DNA from: Carallia brachiata
Taxonomy: Eukaryota; Streptophyta; Magnoliopsida; Malpighiales; Rhizophoraceae
Direction: 5' to 3'
Assembly (NCBI GenBank): GCA_021464245.1
Contig: JADCRB010000079.1
Location: forward strand, 186,001-250,000
DNA: 64,000 bases
The notes beneath the pieces are model-generated. The model had not been told where the DNA came from. It worked only from the letters and a program-made list of their open reading frames with translations, and did not search any database. The position numbers and the translations under genes are program-made. This document shows positions 49,901-62,039 of the stretch, piece after piece (position 1 is the first letter of the stretch; every line of letters begins with the position of its first letter).

Positions 49901-51182
49901 TACCTTAAATCTATTAACTGATATTCTGGATGCCCTAAACCCAATATTTGATTTATGTCATGAAGGCTAGGTGAATGCAAATGCTGGTACACTACCAAAT
50001 AAATGCAAGGTATGCATAGACATCTCTAATACTTCAATCCTTGTAACTCTCGCTATTTAGCCATCAGTCATTGTAAAGTTCAAAAAACAATCGTCACTAA
50101 GTTGCAGGTTTACCAACAAAAGAAATTCACCACTGAATTGGCTATAAATTATTCAGCAATGGTATTCAATAATCATCATCTTCCTTCAGGCAGTTGTGAC
50201 TTGAAACTTCTTAAATCATGGACTGAGCACACTTATCAAGAAGTTTAGTTAAAGCAAAAAACCTAAACCTGGTTCTACTGTTGTGAAGATAGGCACACAT
50301 ACTACTTGCTAAAGAAAACAAAGATGCCTCAAGATGAACCTTGCAAGTAAAATTTAAGGAGAGGCGACGGGATTATGGAACAGGAAAGGGGCCATCCATC
50401 ATATGGCCCAGCCTAATGACGTACCAAAATAAAAAAAAATGTGCAGAAAGGAAAAAAAAATGAATACAAGAAAAGAAAAATATAAATCCCCAATGTCAAA
50501 GGTGACTCTTCCCAACTGCAACTATCCCCAAAAAAGACCATCTAATATTCTCGCACAAAAGTACCACTATTGTTTATTTCTCACTTCTCCCACGTCATCA
50601 CAATGTGCGAGCAATTGAGCCAGTAGAAAGATGTTTCTAAGGACCTTGTGTAATTAAACATCCCATCCAACTTGCATCATCATAATTTAGTTATCAATTT
50701 GTTCCTAATGACCAATCCATGAAACAATAACCATCTTGCATTGTACTTGCTCCTAAAAAAAAAAAAAAAATCTTGCATTGTACACTAATGAGTTTCCTTT
50801 CAAAATAACTCAAATTCAACTCATTCCATGAAAACACATTTACCAATAAGAAATCTACTCCTCAATCAACGACAACTATGCTTCAATTCTGAAAATTTCA
50901 AATAGAATGCTAGTATCTCAAATACCCAGATGCTCATATTTCCACATACAAACCCAAACTCACTTCGCATGCTAAAAAATAACCATAAAACCAATCAACT
51001 AAAAACAAAAAGGGAGCAGATTCAGAAACACTTACAGGCCTTCTGACAAGAACCCGCAAGGCTTGTGCCTTCTTGACATCGTCCCTCCCCGGGACAAATG
51101 CCCCAAATGCCAGCTGCCTCGGCCGCCACTGCGAGGAAGAGACCTCAGGTGCTTGTGCCTCATTAGAGCCCAAATCATCCAT
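40968..51182 (-). CDS. YAK1: YAK1-type dual-specificity (DYRK) protein kinase, exon 9 disturbed
   Basis: Growth-regulating Ser/Thr/Tyr kinase that in plants acts with TOR signalling. Exons: 51036-51182, 49421-49620, 48576-48729, 48375-48484, 48181-48250, 48000-48082, 47842-47920, 47717-47757, exon 9 about 46230-46336, 44981-45128, 44672-44786, 44482-44564, 44309-44383, 43842-43916, 42822-43609, 41886-42041, 41194-41492 and 40968-41047. Kinase motifs: GHGTFGQV loop, AVKII lysine, HCDLKPEN catalytic loop, IDFGSAC, and the DYRK YxY activation loop VYSYIQSRYYRSPE. A long Ser/Gly/Asn/Pro-rich tail follows (YGSYGDSSNMFAYYSPVG, LPDPGDWDPNY) and ends KDHGRIA. Intron 8 starts with a U12-type donor. 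In exon 9, AIDMWS and CIVAELFLGLPLFPGASEF are in different frames with stops between. All other exon phases match. The relative is Arabidopsis At5g35980 (recalled). Confidence 0.9.
42218..42325. repeat. 54-bp tandem repeat in YAK1 intron 15
   Basis: Copies at 42218-42271 and 42272-42325 differ at two positions (acgcag versus atgcag, aaaatag versus aaactag). Each begins aagtaatgtaa and ends agattcaac. Confidence 0.9.
46337..47716 (-). other. Candidate U12-type intron 8 of YAK1
   Basis: The 5' end reads gtatccttt, a full match to the U12 GT-AG donor consensus. The 3' end reads caccttaatcctctccag, with a branch-site-like ccttaat about 11 bases before the AG and no long pyrimidine tract. Both features are those of minor-spliceosome introns. 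The intron is about 1.4 kb and contains a LINE-like coding relic. Confidence 0.65.
46629..46907 (-). pseudogene. LINE reverse-transcriptase C-terminal (zf-RVT-like) relic
   Basis: The frame reads LLFECAVAFEFWDQMFTCSG, then LFEGWQCRLF, then IVWICLFGLWLVIRKGECKTF. Spacing and residues fit the plant LINE C-terminal zinc-finger region, where a HxxxxC is followed by FAxxxW, a GWQ-like motif and a final W-I-x-R-N-x-R-x-F. The cysteine/histidine set is incomplete and the frame has no start. It lies in YAK1 intron 8 on the same strand. Confidence 0.5.
50732..50783 (+). mobile_element. Micro-retroposon: poly(A) insertion with 14-bp target duplication
   Basis: atcttgcattgtac occurs exactly at 50732-50745 and 50770-50783. 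Between them are only 24 bases: ttgctcct and a run of A. This is the structure of an almost fully 5'-truncated LINE-mediated insertion. It lies in intron 1 of YAK1. Confidence 0.7.
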
Positions 51183-51760
51183 TGATTCCCAAACCAAAAG
51201 AAAACAAAGATCAACAAAATCAAACTTCAATCCCCAATTTCTCCATTGAATACATCCGCACCGAAAACAACCCAAAAATCTGGATTGATTAACAATTGGA
51301 AAGCCCGGTAGGATAAGCAAAATGGGTTTTAGTCAACAACACGAAGAACCCACCAGCAGATTCTAATCCCATATCGTTCTTTCATTCATCCACTCACACA
51401 CCCACAAAGTCAAAATCACAAAATTTCTTTTCTTGATCCATACAAAGAATCAAGATTCCATCTTTTGATTGGATTTCAATTGGCCCCTAATGGGTTCTCA
51501 TCGAAATATGGAAAGAGACCATGCAAAGATTGAGAATGCTCAAAAAAGACCTGGATGGATCAATAAAAGGAAGATTGCAACAGAAATACAAAAAAGATCA
51601 GAACTTTGATATGATATATACTAATGTTCAAATAACCATTAAAGCCAAAGATTAGAAGATGAATAGAGACAGGATTTACGGGTGGAGAAAGAGAGAGAGA
51701 GAGAGTGTGCTCTTAGAGAGAGAAAGACAGTAAAAATTCTTTCTTTGTATCTGTGTTGTT
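51183..51760 (-). promoter_or_regulatory. YAK1 leader region with GA-rich run and possible leader intron
   Basis: In the YAK1 direction a CT-rich stretch, from the plus-strand (GA)n at 51689-51705, is followed by a good donor, ccaccc/gtaaatcc, at about 51680. An acceptor closer to the ATG would make a leader intron. The sites are plausible but unproven. Confidence 0.35.
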
Positions 51761-54700
51761 TTCTTTTTGCTCCAAATGAGAGTTCTTGTTTTTTTCCCAA
51801 GATTTGTTTGTTTATGGGTACAAAGCCGCAAGCACAATTTTTTATTCCAATTAATATATATTAATAATATTAATGTTATTATCTTTGTATTATTGTAGAC
51901 TTCTTCTTGTTAATGTTTTTTTTTCTGTAATTCTTTTTGGTTTATTATTGTTTTTGTTATCTATTGAGTTCTGTCGCTGTGCACCTGAGTTTTTGCTTGT
52001 AAAGTCGCAATGTTTTGTTTCTGCACAGTTTCTTACGTATCCCTTGCTCGTACTTGACACGGCAGATTTTATTGTGTACGCTTGCAAAATGAACACGCAA
52101 TTTTTTCGATGTGAGCAATATATTCGGGGAGTTAAACCTTTTTTGTTTTTTTCAGTAAACTACGTGGTGGTTATATTTACATGACAAGCATTTTTATAAA
52201 GTAATATTTAACAGTTATTTTTATAAATTTAATTATACAATAATTTATATACCAGTTCACATAATTTTATATAAGCTAATCTTTTGAAGTTTAGAAGTGT
52301 TTTTTAGCAGAAATTCAAATCTTTGCACACTCCTGCACACTCCTCGCACACTCCTCTTCTAACGTAACAAGATTGAAAAATTAAAAAGGTTTTCCACATT
52401 GTATATTAAGAGACTATTGGGCCTTAAATTACATAACACTTCATTTTCAAAATTAAATTCTAAAACTTTTATAATAAAATCTAAATTTTAATCACTTTTA
52501 AAGATTAAAATATTTTTTTTTGTGGTTTTTAAGGGACGGTTAAACTTATACAAAAGAGAAGGAAAGATGAGTGTAGCAAGGGTCGAACTCTCAGCTACAG
52601 TTTTAGCTAATAGGACAGGTGTTCACTTGTGCTAATACTTATGTTTGTGTTTGATTTGGTTTAATGAAAAAGAAAAAGAAAAAAAAAATGACAGGAAAAT
52701 AGAAAGTCAAAAAATATCATAATTACTGTATTATTTTTTCACAATTTTTTTTATTTATTTTTCAATAATTCAAACAACTAATTTTATTTTTTCTTTCACA
52801 AATTACTATTTATTTTCTTTCTCACAACTTTCTAATCATTTTCTTTTTCACAACTTTCTATCAATTTAAATAACTTTATTTTTTCTCAATTTTCTTTCTC
52901 ACTACTTTTTATCAATCCAAACACACTATTATGGTCGAATAGTTTTTCTTTTACTCGTTAGAAGAGTTCAAATTCCTGCACACTCTTTACCTATACCCTT
53001 CTCTTTCGTGCAATTGTGACCACAATTTTAAAACAAAAAAATAAAATTTTGATTTTATGAATTAAGAAATCTACTATGACTTTCACAATATTTTTTTCTT
53101 AAAATTAAATCCCAAAACTTTTAAAATAAAATTAAATTTTTACCATGGAAGCAATATCAATAAATCTAGTTTCTTGTCTTTGGCTCTTTTGAATATTTCA
53201 ACGAACCGGATTACGTTTAGAATATTCTATCAATTTGTTTTGGGAAGTTTCATTAAAGAGGTAAAAAGAAAAACGTTTTTGGTTCCTTATTTTTTCCTTA
53301 TTCTTTTACATATAAATATTTATCAATTAATATATTTTGTTTTGTTTTGTTTTGTTTTCTTGTCTCTAATGCTATGCTTAGTCGATGGATAGTATTGCCA
53401 AAACTGTACTCTTCTGATCCCTAATTTCTCATTATATAAATATAAAAATTAGAGTCAAAATAATGATATAAATTCATTACTTAAATTTGAATTGAATTTA
53501 TTATTCAATTAATAATTAATATTCAAATAATAAGCTTAGCTCAACGATTTATTATTAATTTTTCCTCCTAACATGACCAATTGTATTAGTTTGCGTTGTG
53601 GCAGCTGCCATGTTGCCCTGCTTGCTGGGGACTGAAGTCGCGGGTTCAAGAGTTACAATGAACAAGTTTTCTATTTTCGGCCATTCTTTCTCTTTGTTTT
53701 ATTTTAAAAATAATTTCTTTATCTTTGGTAAAAATTCCTTTCTTTTTTCTTTTTTTAGAACTACCTTTTTGTTTCTTTTAAATGCATTTTTTTAGTGTTA
53801 AGATTTACAATTTTAATTTCTAAAATTTAATTTTTAAATATAAGAGTTTTATACATTGAGTTGTCCTTTTAATTTTATTTTATTTACTATCAAAATTATT
53901 TGAATAATTTTTTTTTATTTTTATATAGTCTTTTACCAATAGACATTAAAAAAATATATCTAAAAACACATTATATATCTAAATATATGTTTATTTATAA
54001 AATTGAATTTAATTTAACCAGTTAAAATGATTATGCACAAAAAATAATTCTATTGTATAATCACAGGAGATATACATAACTAAATAATTAAATTATTACT
54101 CATATATAAAATTAGAAGATAATTTTAAAATATTAAAACTCATAAAATATAATTATAATATTTATTATTAAAAATAATTAATATAATATTTTATTATTTA
54201 TCGTATAAATGACTTTTATTATAATTATACATATAAAATTTTTGCCCCTTAAAAATTTTTTATGAATCCGTTCCTATCCATGTCATCATTTGTGTCTAAA
54301 TTTTGTGTCTATATATTATTTTTTATTTGGAAATTGAAGTAACTGTTCAAGAATTTGCGAATTGAAATATTGTTCGAGTGTTCGCACTTTATAAAGAAGA
54401 CTATCACATAGTACAAAACAGAAAAAAGAGTCCGTGATTTTCAAAGACGCAATGTCGATAAAATACTGGTGTGTGTAACCGAAAGTTTCAAGCTGTTCAC
54501 AAAACCTTAAACCTGTCATAATGTTCTTCATTCGATCAATCTAACGATATAGTGCTTATCATAGAAGTGCTTTAAATTACGATTTTTAATTTTCATGTTA
54601 AAATTCTTATATATTATTACTTGAATTGACGAGCTAAGAAATTGTAGTATGCATTTTTATTTATTTTTGGGTTAATTGATTCCGGTTAAAATTCAAATTT

Positions 54701-55758
54701 AAAACTTTCAATTTTGTAAACAACTTAAACACGAATTAAATTCACAGAAAAAAAAAACTAATTAAAGAGATTTTTAATTTAACTTACATTTTTTTAAGTA
54801 TAACTTAATTATAATTATACAGAAAGAAAAAAAGAATTTCGCAATCTTAGGCAGGTTTAGTTCAGCTCTGGGATCTCATCTTGTAATAGGCTTTGGTTCC
54901 ATATATATTGCAGTTCCTGAACAGGTTTCTTCATATCATATTTAGCCACCACCTTCTTCTATAGGAAGCGTTGAATTCATCAGTGACTTCCTCACTATTG
55001 GGTCACATTTAGTAGTTCTGCTGCATGTATGTAGAGTCAGCATTTAGGATTTGATTTTTTTTTTTTTGCAGCATCTAACACCCAACCCATGTTATGTTCA
55101 GCATTTAGAATGCTGCAACCTGCTCCTTATGGCCTTCAGGCCCCAAGTTGATAAAGAACCATTTGCTCTCTCCGAGTTCATGCTACCAAACGAGTACATT
55201 ACTCCAAAAGAGTAGTGCAAATTACTGGTCTAAAGTAGTGCATGCCATTTCATAGTGCTGATTTTTCTCCTCTTTCTATGTTGTTCCCAAATCTGTTTTC
55301 TGGAAAACTTATTTTGGGGTTGGAAAATGAGAAGCACAAAAGCTATAGAAATGGGACAACAATGATGCGCTAGAGTAAAAAATGAGGCAGATATTCTTTT
55401 AGCCAAAAGTAAACCAAGTAGCCACAAAATTTACCAACAGGATTATCTTAACTCTTAATTTTAAATTTAAAATCGAAATCTAGTCTTTAATCCAAAAAAA
55501 AAAAAAAAACCAATCGAATATACGATAAACACGAAGACAATAAAAGTCCATCGTTAATTGGTGATAATTTTTGTGGCTGCTACTACTGATGATCATTGAC
55601 AAGAGGTAGAAATCTGATAAAATTCGCAATTATTTAGGAGGGCAGCAATGATGGAAGCGACAAACAGCTTTTATGGCTTGACCATTATACCACATAGCCA
55701 GTTAATATGATAAAACTAATGTAGGTTCGAAAATCCAGTCGGGAATTCAATCGAAAAC
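51761..55758. other. Intergenic, AT-rich
   Basis: No gene is supported. It holds a probable MITE (about 52640-52935), a B-box-like ggttcaa near 53645 and many A/T runs. A patch at 54850-55230 has a slightly coding-like composition but no frame long enough to name. Confidence 0.5.
52640..52935. mobile_element. Probable MITE with gtgtttg inverted ends
   Basis: The left end reads gtgtttgatttggtttaatga; the right end on the other strand reads agtgtgtttggattgataaa. Next to each end is a GA-rich stretch. The right arm carries repeated cacaactttcta units. No coding capacity. The ends resemble those of the element at 55762-56898. The target duplication is not clear. Confidence 0.4.
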
Positions 55759-55761
55759 TAA

Positions 55762-56898
55762 CAGCTTGTTTGGAGTGGGAAGAATGCTGAAGAAAGAAAT
55801 GGAGGAGAAAGAAAATCAGGGTGGAATGGAATTTTCACCCGTTTGGATAACATTGATTTTCAGGGGCGAAAGAAACCCAGACGAAAAGAAGGGGAAAATA
55901 TAAAGGTGCCGTACTGTACTTATTTTCTTCCCAAATTGGGGAGAAAGTGGAATCACAGAACCAATGATACAGTGAAATTACTAAACAACCCTCACCAAAT
56001 TGATCTGCATGAAGCAAAAGGGAGAAGAGAATCGCAAGCAATATCCTCGAATGCATGGTGGCGCGAGCGGAGCAAGCGGCAGCGATAGACTAGACTGCCC
56101 CGATCGACGACGTGGAGCTAAGCTCTAGACCTTCCTGTAGTTGTGGGAGGTAGATCGAAGGTCTCTGGCCCCTTCTGGGTTGGAATCGATTGGCAGCGAC
56201 GTAGGATGGAGCGGCGACGCTAAGTGGAGCAGTGGTTTCGAGGGCTTCCCCGAAGTGATGCCGACGTGATTCCGGCACGTGGTTCTCGAAAATCGACAAA
56301 TCGGGGAACAACAGTTCAGAAAATTCAGTTTCCAGTCACTGGCTGGTTTCGGCAGCGAAGTCGACGGCGTGTTTCCGGCCAACTGTAGCAGAACAGAATG
56401 CAATCTTTTTTTTCTGTTTTTTGACAGATTGAGTTCTAGCTTTGGGTTGTGGAAATTTGGGGTGGATTTGTGGGTGGGAACCGGCTAAACATTAATTAAC
56501 CAATTAGGTTCTGCTACGTTACAATAAAGCAAAAGCATGACGAGGTTGCAATTCCCAAAACGATACCTAATTGTCATTCTAACCTTCATTTGTAGTTGTG
56601 TTTGCTATATAGAACGAATGGGCTTCTTAATTGCTTACACCGGTGCGGCTAATGCTGCTTGGTTAAATGAGTCAAGCACATGGCATGATACTTTCAACAT
56701 TTTACCATGGTTTAGGGTATAGGGGCATAATTGTCATTTTATAAATAAATATTTTTTTACACAACTTTCTTTCTTCTCATTTCTCTTATCACTCCAAACA
56801 ATATCTGAGAAAATTAGATTCTCTCCCTTTACTTTCTTTCTTATTACTTTCTTTCTCTTTACTTTCTTTCCTCACCCTTTTGCACTCCAAACAGAGCA
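55762..56898. mobile_element. Harbinger/Tourist-like non-autonomous element, 1.14 kb
   Basis: Terminal inverted repeats: left cagcttgtttggagtggga, right (other strand) tgctctgtttggagtgcaaa. Each end is flanked by taa (55759-55761 and 56899-56901), the 3-bp target preferred by PIF/Harbinger elements. GA-rich subterminal arms follow each end, and the right arm has a second internal copy of tgtttggagtgataa. The middle (about 56050-56400) is GC-rich with no intact transposase. Confidence 0.6.
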
Positions 56899-56901
56899 TA
56901 A

Positions 56902-58035
56902 AGGATACTATTAGGTGGCTATTATTTTAGGTGGCTGTTAGGTAGTTATTATTATATGAGGTACTAGATGAAATATATGATGGATAATTCAAAATATACG
57001 ATTTTTAACAATAATACATGACGTACCAGACGAAATTATATAACGCAATATGAAAATTACAATAATAACAATGAAAAAAACAAAAAATTTATTCATTGAT
57101 TGAAAAGCCACGAAAGTTTCCTAATTAACGGTAAAAAAGTATTTTCTAAAACTAAATAATTCAGAAATCCACCAAAAGAAAATAAATGTTCAATATTCAA
57201 TTCTATCATTCATAGTTTGAATGACAAAGGAGGTACTATGCTCTATTTGTAGAGTTAGGGAAAGACAAAAATAGAAATAACATTAGGTGCGTAATTTAGC
57301 ATGCAAAACTGCCGCCAACTTATCCAAAATGACTAATTTTACTAAAATTGATTTTTTCTGCTGCATGTAAGGATGCTAGATTGTTGTATAAGAGAAGATT
57401 TTGACTTTGATGGTGCTTACATTTTTGGTTTACAAGGGACGGGGCATAGCAAACCTTGTGCCTTTAAAATATAGTTTGGGGAGTCTTGTAAGGCCTGACA
57501 TGTGTTTGATCGCCCCTACTTTTTAGGGTGACTTTCATAAATTTCCTTACATTGTTAAAAAAAAATAAATGAGTAATAAAAAGAAATCTTTACTGAAAAG
57601 AAAATATTCCGAATAATCTCAAATAATCCAAAACAATGAATCGACATTATTTGACAGATCGCCTATAGCGGTCATATACTGCAGCAGGAACCTTTTTTAG
57701 TTTCTTTAAAGGATAACTAATTTTTTAGTTCTAAATTTTTATATTTTTTTTATTTGAGATCTAAATTTTTTAAATTTTTTATTTAAGATTTAAATTTTTA
57801 TTTTTTGTTCTATTCAAATCCTTTTACAATGAAACTATTAATTTTTCTGTTAACTTTAATCTTGTTTCCGTCTGTTTCCGTTAGATCTAACAGAAAAGTT
57901 AACGGTAAATCATACAAAAAAGACTTGAATAGAAAAAAAATAACGGTTTGAATTTTAAATAAAAAATTTAAAAAATTTAGGTTTCAAATAAAAAAAATCA
58001 TAAAAATTTATATTTAAAAAGTTAGTTATCTCGTT
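56902..58035. other. Intergenic, nothing recognised
   Basis: AT-rich sequence with no gene. Near 57720-58020 the arms ttttttatttgagatctaaattt and their reverse form face each other, which looks like the ends of another small inverted-repeat element centred near 57870. Confidence 0.4.
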
Positions 58036-58039
58036 TCTT

Positions 58040-58370
58040 TACAATTTTCTTTCTTGTCTTGTATGCCTGAAATTTGCAATCAATCTGCTAAACCAGCCCT
58101 TACTTGCACTCAATTTACTGTCATGGATAAGTTCCCCAGCTTCTTCCATGACTTTGTCCGCACTCATAAGCTATCGCTGGACATCCTTTGGGACTTGCTT
58201 CTTCTTGCCTTCAGCATCATCAACAGCTTGCTGCAACCTTTCTCTTGCAGCCTTCAGCTCCCTGACTTGATCATCAAGCGCTGCTGTCTCTGATTTCGTC
58301 TTCCTAGACGGTGGACTCATAACTCCAAACTCTCCACCATCCCCAGATGCGTCCCAGCTCCCTATCATCT
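58040..58370 (-). pseudogene. CC-NBS-LRR coiled-coil relic A
   Basis: The minus strand reads LDDQVRELKAARERLQQAVD, then PKDVQR, a stop (TAG at 58171-58173) and LMSADKVMEEAGELIHDS followed by SKGWFSRL. This matches the N-terminal coiled coil of RPS5-type plant immune receptors, where the stop replaces the conserved Trp of the VxxWL motif. No NB-ARC domain follows in the neighbourhood, so it is a fragment. Confidence 0.6.
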
Positions 58371-59265
58371 TCTCTGCCGCTGCTTCTTATTCTTTGCTTC
58401 TGAACGCCTTGTTTAGAATTGGAAAAATAGACGAATTAAAGGAATAAATGAACACAAGAGGCCTTTAGCAATTCGAAATAGGAAAAGTCAAAATGGAAAT
58501 TTACTTGACTTGTTTTCTAAATGGTGGAAGCTTTGCCACCATTGACTTGTTCCTTGGAATGGTAATAGCTGTTTGTAAATGTGGTTTCACTTGCTGAAGA
58601 ATATGTTAATATTTTGACAAGCAATGGTAGTTTACATGTCACATCAGAATTTTCCATCTTTGAGGAATTTGTAAGTATATATTTTTTTTCACAGGTAATT
58701 AATGTGCTTAGAATTAAATTCATATATTTTCAAAAGCTAATTAAATGGTCTTAGTATGATTACTAAGAGCTCAATTGTTCTCTTCATCTGGAGTGTTCAT
58801 GCCATGGATGGGATTAAGTGTGACATAAATAAGGGCAATTGATTATGATAATGAATAAATTGGGTCTGTTGGGTTTTAGATCTTAAAGTTTATTCTCAAC
58901 CTGATACCTTCCGAATTGAGCTGAGTTCGGTACTTTTCGATAATGATTTTTCTTACCAAATCACTACTTGCAAGTGGGAATTATTAGAGATTAAATGACA
59001 GGGTTAACATTTTGGCATCAGATTTGATGATTGCAATGCTCATTTTGAAGTCAATAGAATCGGTTTGGTCATCAACAACGTAAGAATGTTCTGTTTCCAT
59101 TCTTGAATCCTTGAGACGAGTTTGAGTTGACTAATTGCTGAGTCTTACAATACAATTTGTCAACAAAAATAACAAATTACTAAGAAAAGTCAGTGTTACA
59201 ATTTGCTTATTCGAGAATAAAATGACATGTCGTCCAAATATGATGGCAAGACTTTCATTTTTGAA
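58371..59265. other. Intergenic, nothing recognised
   Basis: AT-rich sequence between the receptor relic and the LINE-like fragment. No supported gene or repeat. Confidence 0.5.
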
Positions 59266-60091
59266 AGCTTTTCCCCCTTCCCGTTGGCCTTCACGGGTGT
59301 GGCGGTTCGTGCTCCCTTCGTGAGCTTGTGTCGGCTCTCTATGGCCATTGGGTACTGGTTTTATTTGTGTCGGGTGCTAGTTAAGCTCGGTTGGTTTCCA
59401 ACTCGCTCTTCCTTTCGGTGTTGGGTGGTTGTTGGGTTTGGGTCGCTGTTCTATGCTCGTTGAGTGTGTCTCTTTCGGGTCGCCGTTGTTTGTCTTCTTG
59501 TCTGTTCGGTTCGTTGGCTGGTTGTAGCCTTCCCTGTTCCCTGGTCATTTTGCAACCAGCGGTGGCAGGGAAGGTCCATCTTTTGGCTCGTTGGTCAGGT
59601 TGTGTATTGGAGGGATCTATGGCTCGTCGGTCCTGTTGATCTTTTGGCTTGGAGGAAGGATTTTTTGATTGGGCGCCTTGGCTTGGGTTTCCAGCCATCT
59701 CACTGCAGGTTCTTGCAGATGGGTGGTAGTCTTGACTGAAGTTTGTTGTTGAAAGTAGCTGTTCTGGCGTCCAGCCGCTCATTTGGTGGCGTTGCCCTCA
59801 TCACGAGTGTGGTGCCGGTGCTGGTTCCCACCAGTCCCTGGTAGGACTGTGGAGGGTTGGTCGAGCTGTGTGGCCTTGGGCCTTTAGGCCTTTTCTTATG
59901 GGTTTTTGGGCCCGGGTTTTCTTAGGCTTAGCAGTTGCCTCTCTGATGTTCCTCCCTTTGGGCTTTGGGATTGTTTGGGCTCCTCAGCCCTTATGTATGT
60001 AGGGGTTTTTTAAACTTGATTGTACTATTTAGTTTAGTAATGGAATATCTACTTTTGCCGTGGTTTAAAAAAAAAAAAAAAAGAAAAAAAA
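59266..60091 (+). mobile_element. 5'-truncated LINE 3' end with poly(A)
   Basis: A sharply different base composition (G+T-rich, many tttgggc and ggcctt phrases) starts near 59266 and stops at an A run at 60067-60091. The last bases before the tail, tagtttagtaatggaatatc then ttgccgtggttt, follow the usual end of plant LINE 3' UTRs. No reverse transcriptase is left. A target duplication was not found by eye, so the left border is set from composition. Confidence 0.5.
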
Positions 60092-62035
60092 CAGAGAGAG
60101 ACACATTTCATTTTATGATTTTCTATTTTTTTTCATTAGTTTTCCTATTAAACTCCAAAAGTTTGGAAAAAAAAAAAAAGAAAAAAAGAAAAAATGTTAC
60201 ATTATCATATTTTTAATGATATGACATCATGCTAAGAAGTAATTAGACAGAGTAACGAGTTGATAATGTAAATCTTAATAAATTTAATAATTAAAAAAAT
60301 ACTAAATTATTTCAGAGTGAAAATATGAGATTGATTTTGTAAAAATAAAATGTTGTATGGATAATTAAACATTAGGCCAAGGACCAATTTAATATTTTGC
60401 CCTATTTACAGTAAACACAAATTCATCTCCCGCAACAAATTTCAAGTCCAGAGAAGCAGTAACGGCAAACAAAAAAAAAAAAAAAACAACAATAAACTAA
60501 ACCAAGCAAATCCTGAAATTAAAACAAGTCAGCTCGCAGTGCTGCGTGTTGCATCAGGAGTACTTCTTCTGCTCCTATTATTTCCCACCAGTACTTGAAG
60601 TTCCGACGCCACTTGCACTGGAAGCTCCGACATCATTCTTTTTGTGAGTTCCGACACTGCCTTTGCTCTGAGTTTGGATATGGCCTGTGCTCTGAATCTG
60701 AAAGATCACTCCAGAAAACCCAGAAAAAAAAAAAAGGAAGAAAAATTTGAAACTTGAATATTCTTCTTTTTTTCTTTGGGTTAGCTTCAGAAATTGTGGC
60801 CAAAAGACTAGAATAATAAAGGGCATCCAAGACTAGAAAGGTCAAATGTACGCGAACTTTGGTTTTCACAAACATGCTGTTTCAAGGAAAGTATAATGTT
60901 CATAAAATTTAGTCCGAAAGGTTGTAACTTCATCCTAATATAATGGCTTCTGATTTTTTTTTTTTTTTTTTTTGGTTTAAAAGAAGCCGTAAAACTTTTC
61001 ATTTCGTTTCCGTGCAACCCTTCAGTTTGTAGAATTCACAGTGATTCAGTCTTTACATTTTTTTTTTTTGGGGTTCATGCAAAAGTGAGTGGCTACATCA
61101 TTTCTGCCAAGTTCAATGGTAAACTGGGTATAGTTCCCTTTTTATTTATCAAAAATCCAAAGTTCTTTGGAATCATAACCGAAAGCGTTAAGGATGTTCT
61201 CATGTTGAAGAAAATATCTCAGCTCGCACGAGACCTCCACATTTATAATAGTAATAGTAGGAAGAAGAACAAATTAGCCGTAGAAGCTCAATGAGAAAGT
61301 AACAATGCAGCAAGGTAAAACGGATGCACATTTTGACCTTGCTCTGAGATCAGAATAACTCCGTCCATGTTCCTAACTGAGGAGCAACGGCGATCTTGCC
61401 TCCAATGCCCGCTTTCATCCATGATTGTTAATTGAAAATGAGATATGTTTAAAGAGAATCGAGATTGAAGAAATGATGAGGATGACGAGGAGGAGAAGAC
61501 CGCGTTTCACAATTTATTGCAAGGGCGTACGACTAGTAGCTAGCAGGTTTAACTTAGAATATGGTCAGAAACCGAAGCATAGGAGGAAAAATAACTGTAT
61601 TAGCCAGGGGCTATCTGCTTATTACTTAAATAATAATTGTTGATCATTGGCAATAGCTATTGTGATGGTGACTTAGTTGACCAATGAGCAACTTCTATAT
61701 AGGACACGTTCCTGCAAGCATCAAATATGTATAATCTTTAGGCAACTTGATAGGAAGTTCAGATCAGACACGGTGTAGTTTCAATTCCAGTTTGGAGCTG
61801 GCAGATATAGTTCCACCACGAAAAGGTTGAACCATAACCAGACTGCAGTAAGGCCATTTCGGTTCCAAGTTTATTCTAAGGCTTTCCATGTTGCAGAATT
61901 GGATAAAAGATGCGAATAAAGCGAAATATTGGGTTGCTTTTATGTTCTGCTGTTTTTCTTCTCCAACTCACGTAGCGCATAGCAAAGACAATCACAACAT
62001 TCTTGGAGCAATGAAATTTATGGCTTGCTGGTAGC
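60092..62035. other. Intergenic with coding-like scraps
   Basis: No gene is named. On the minus strand a possible 3' exon at about 60578-60700 (KGSVGTHKKNDVGASSASGV to a TAA) follows an acceptor-like site, and another open patch lies near 61330-61420. They do not join into a recognised protein. The rest is A/T-rich. Confidence 0.35.
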
Positions 62036-62039
62036 AGCA

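Noticed and set aside
59381..59782. 133-codon minus-strand ORF
   Set aside because: It lies opposite a G+T-rich LINE-like block and has no family signal; its Gln/Pro/Arg-rich composition follows from the base bias.
60578..61450. Possible small two-exon gene on the minus strand
   Set aside because: Splice-like sites and short open pieces exist, but the pieces do not join into a protein I recognise and lack clear codon bias.
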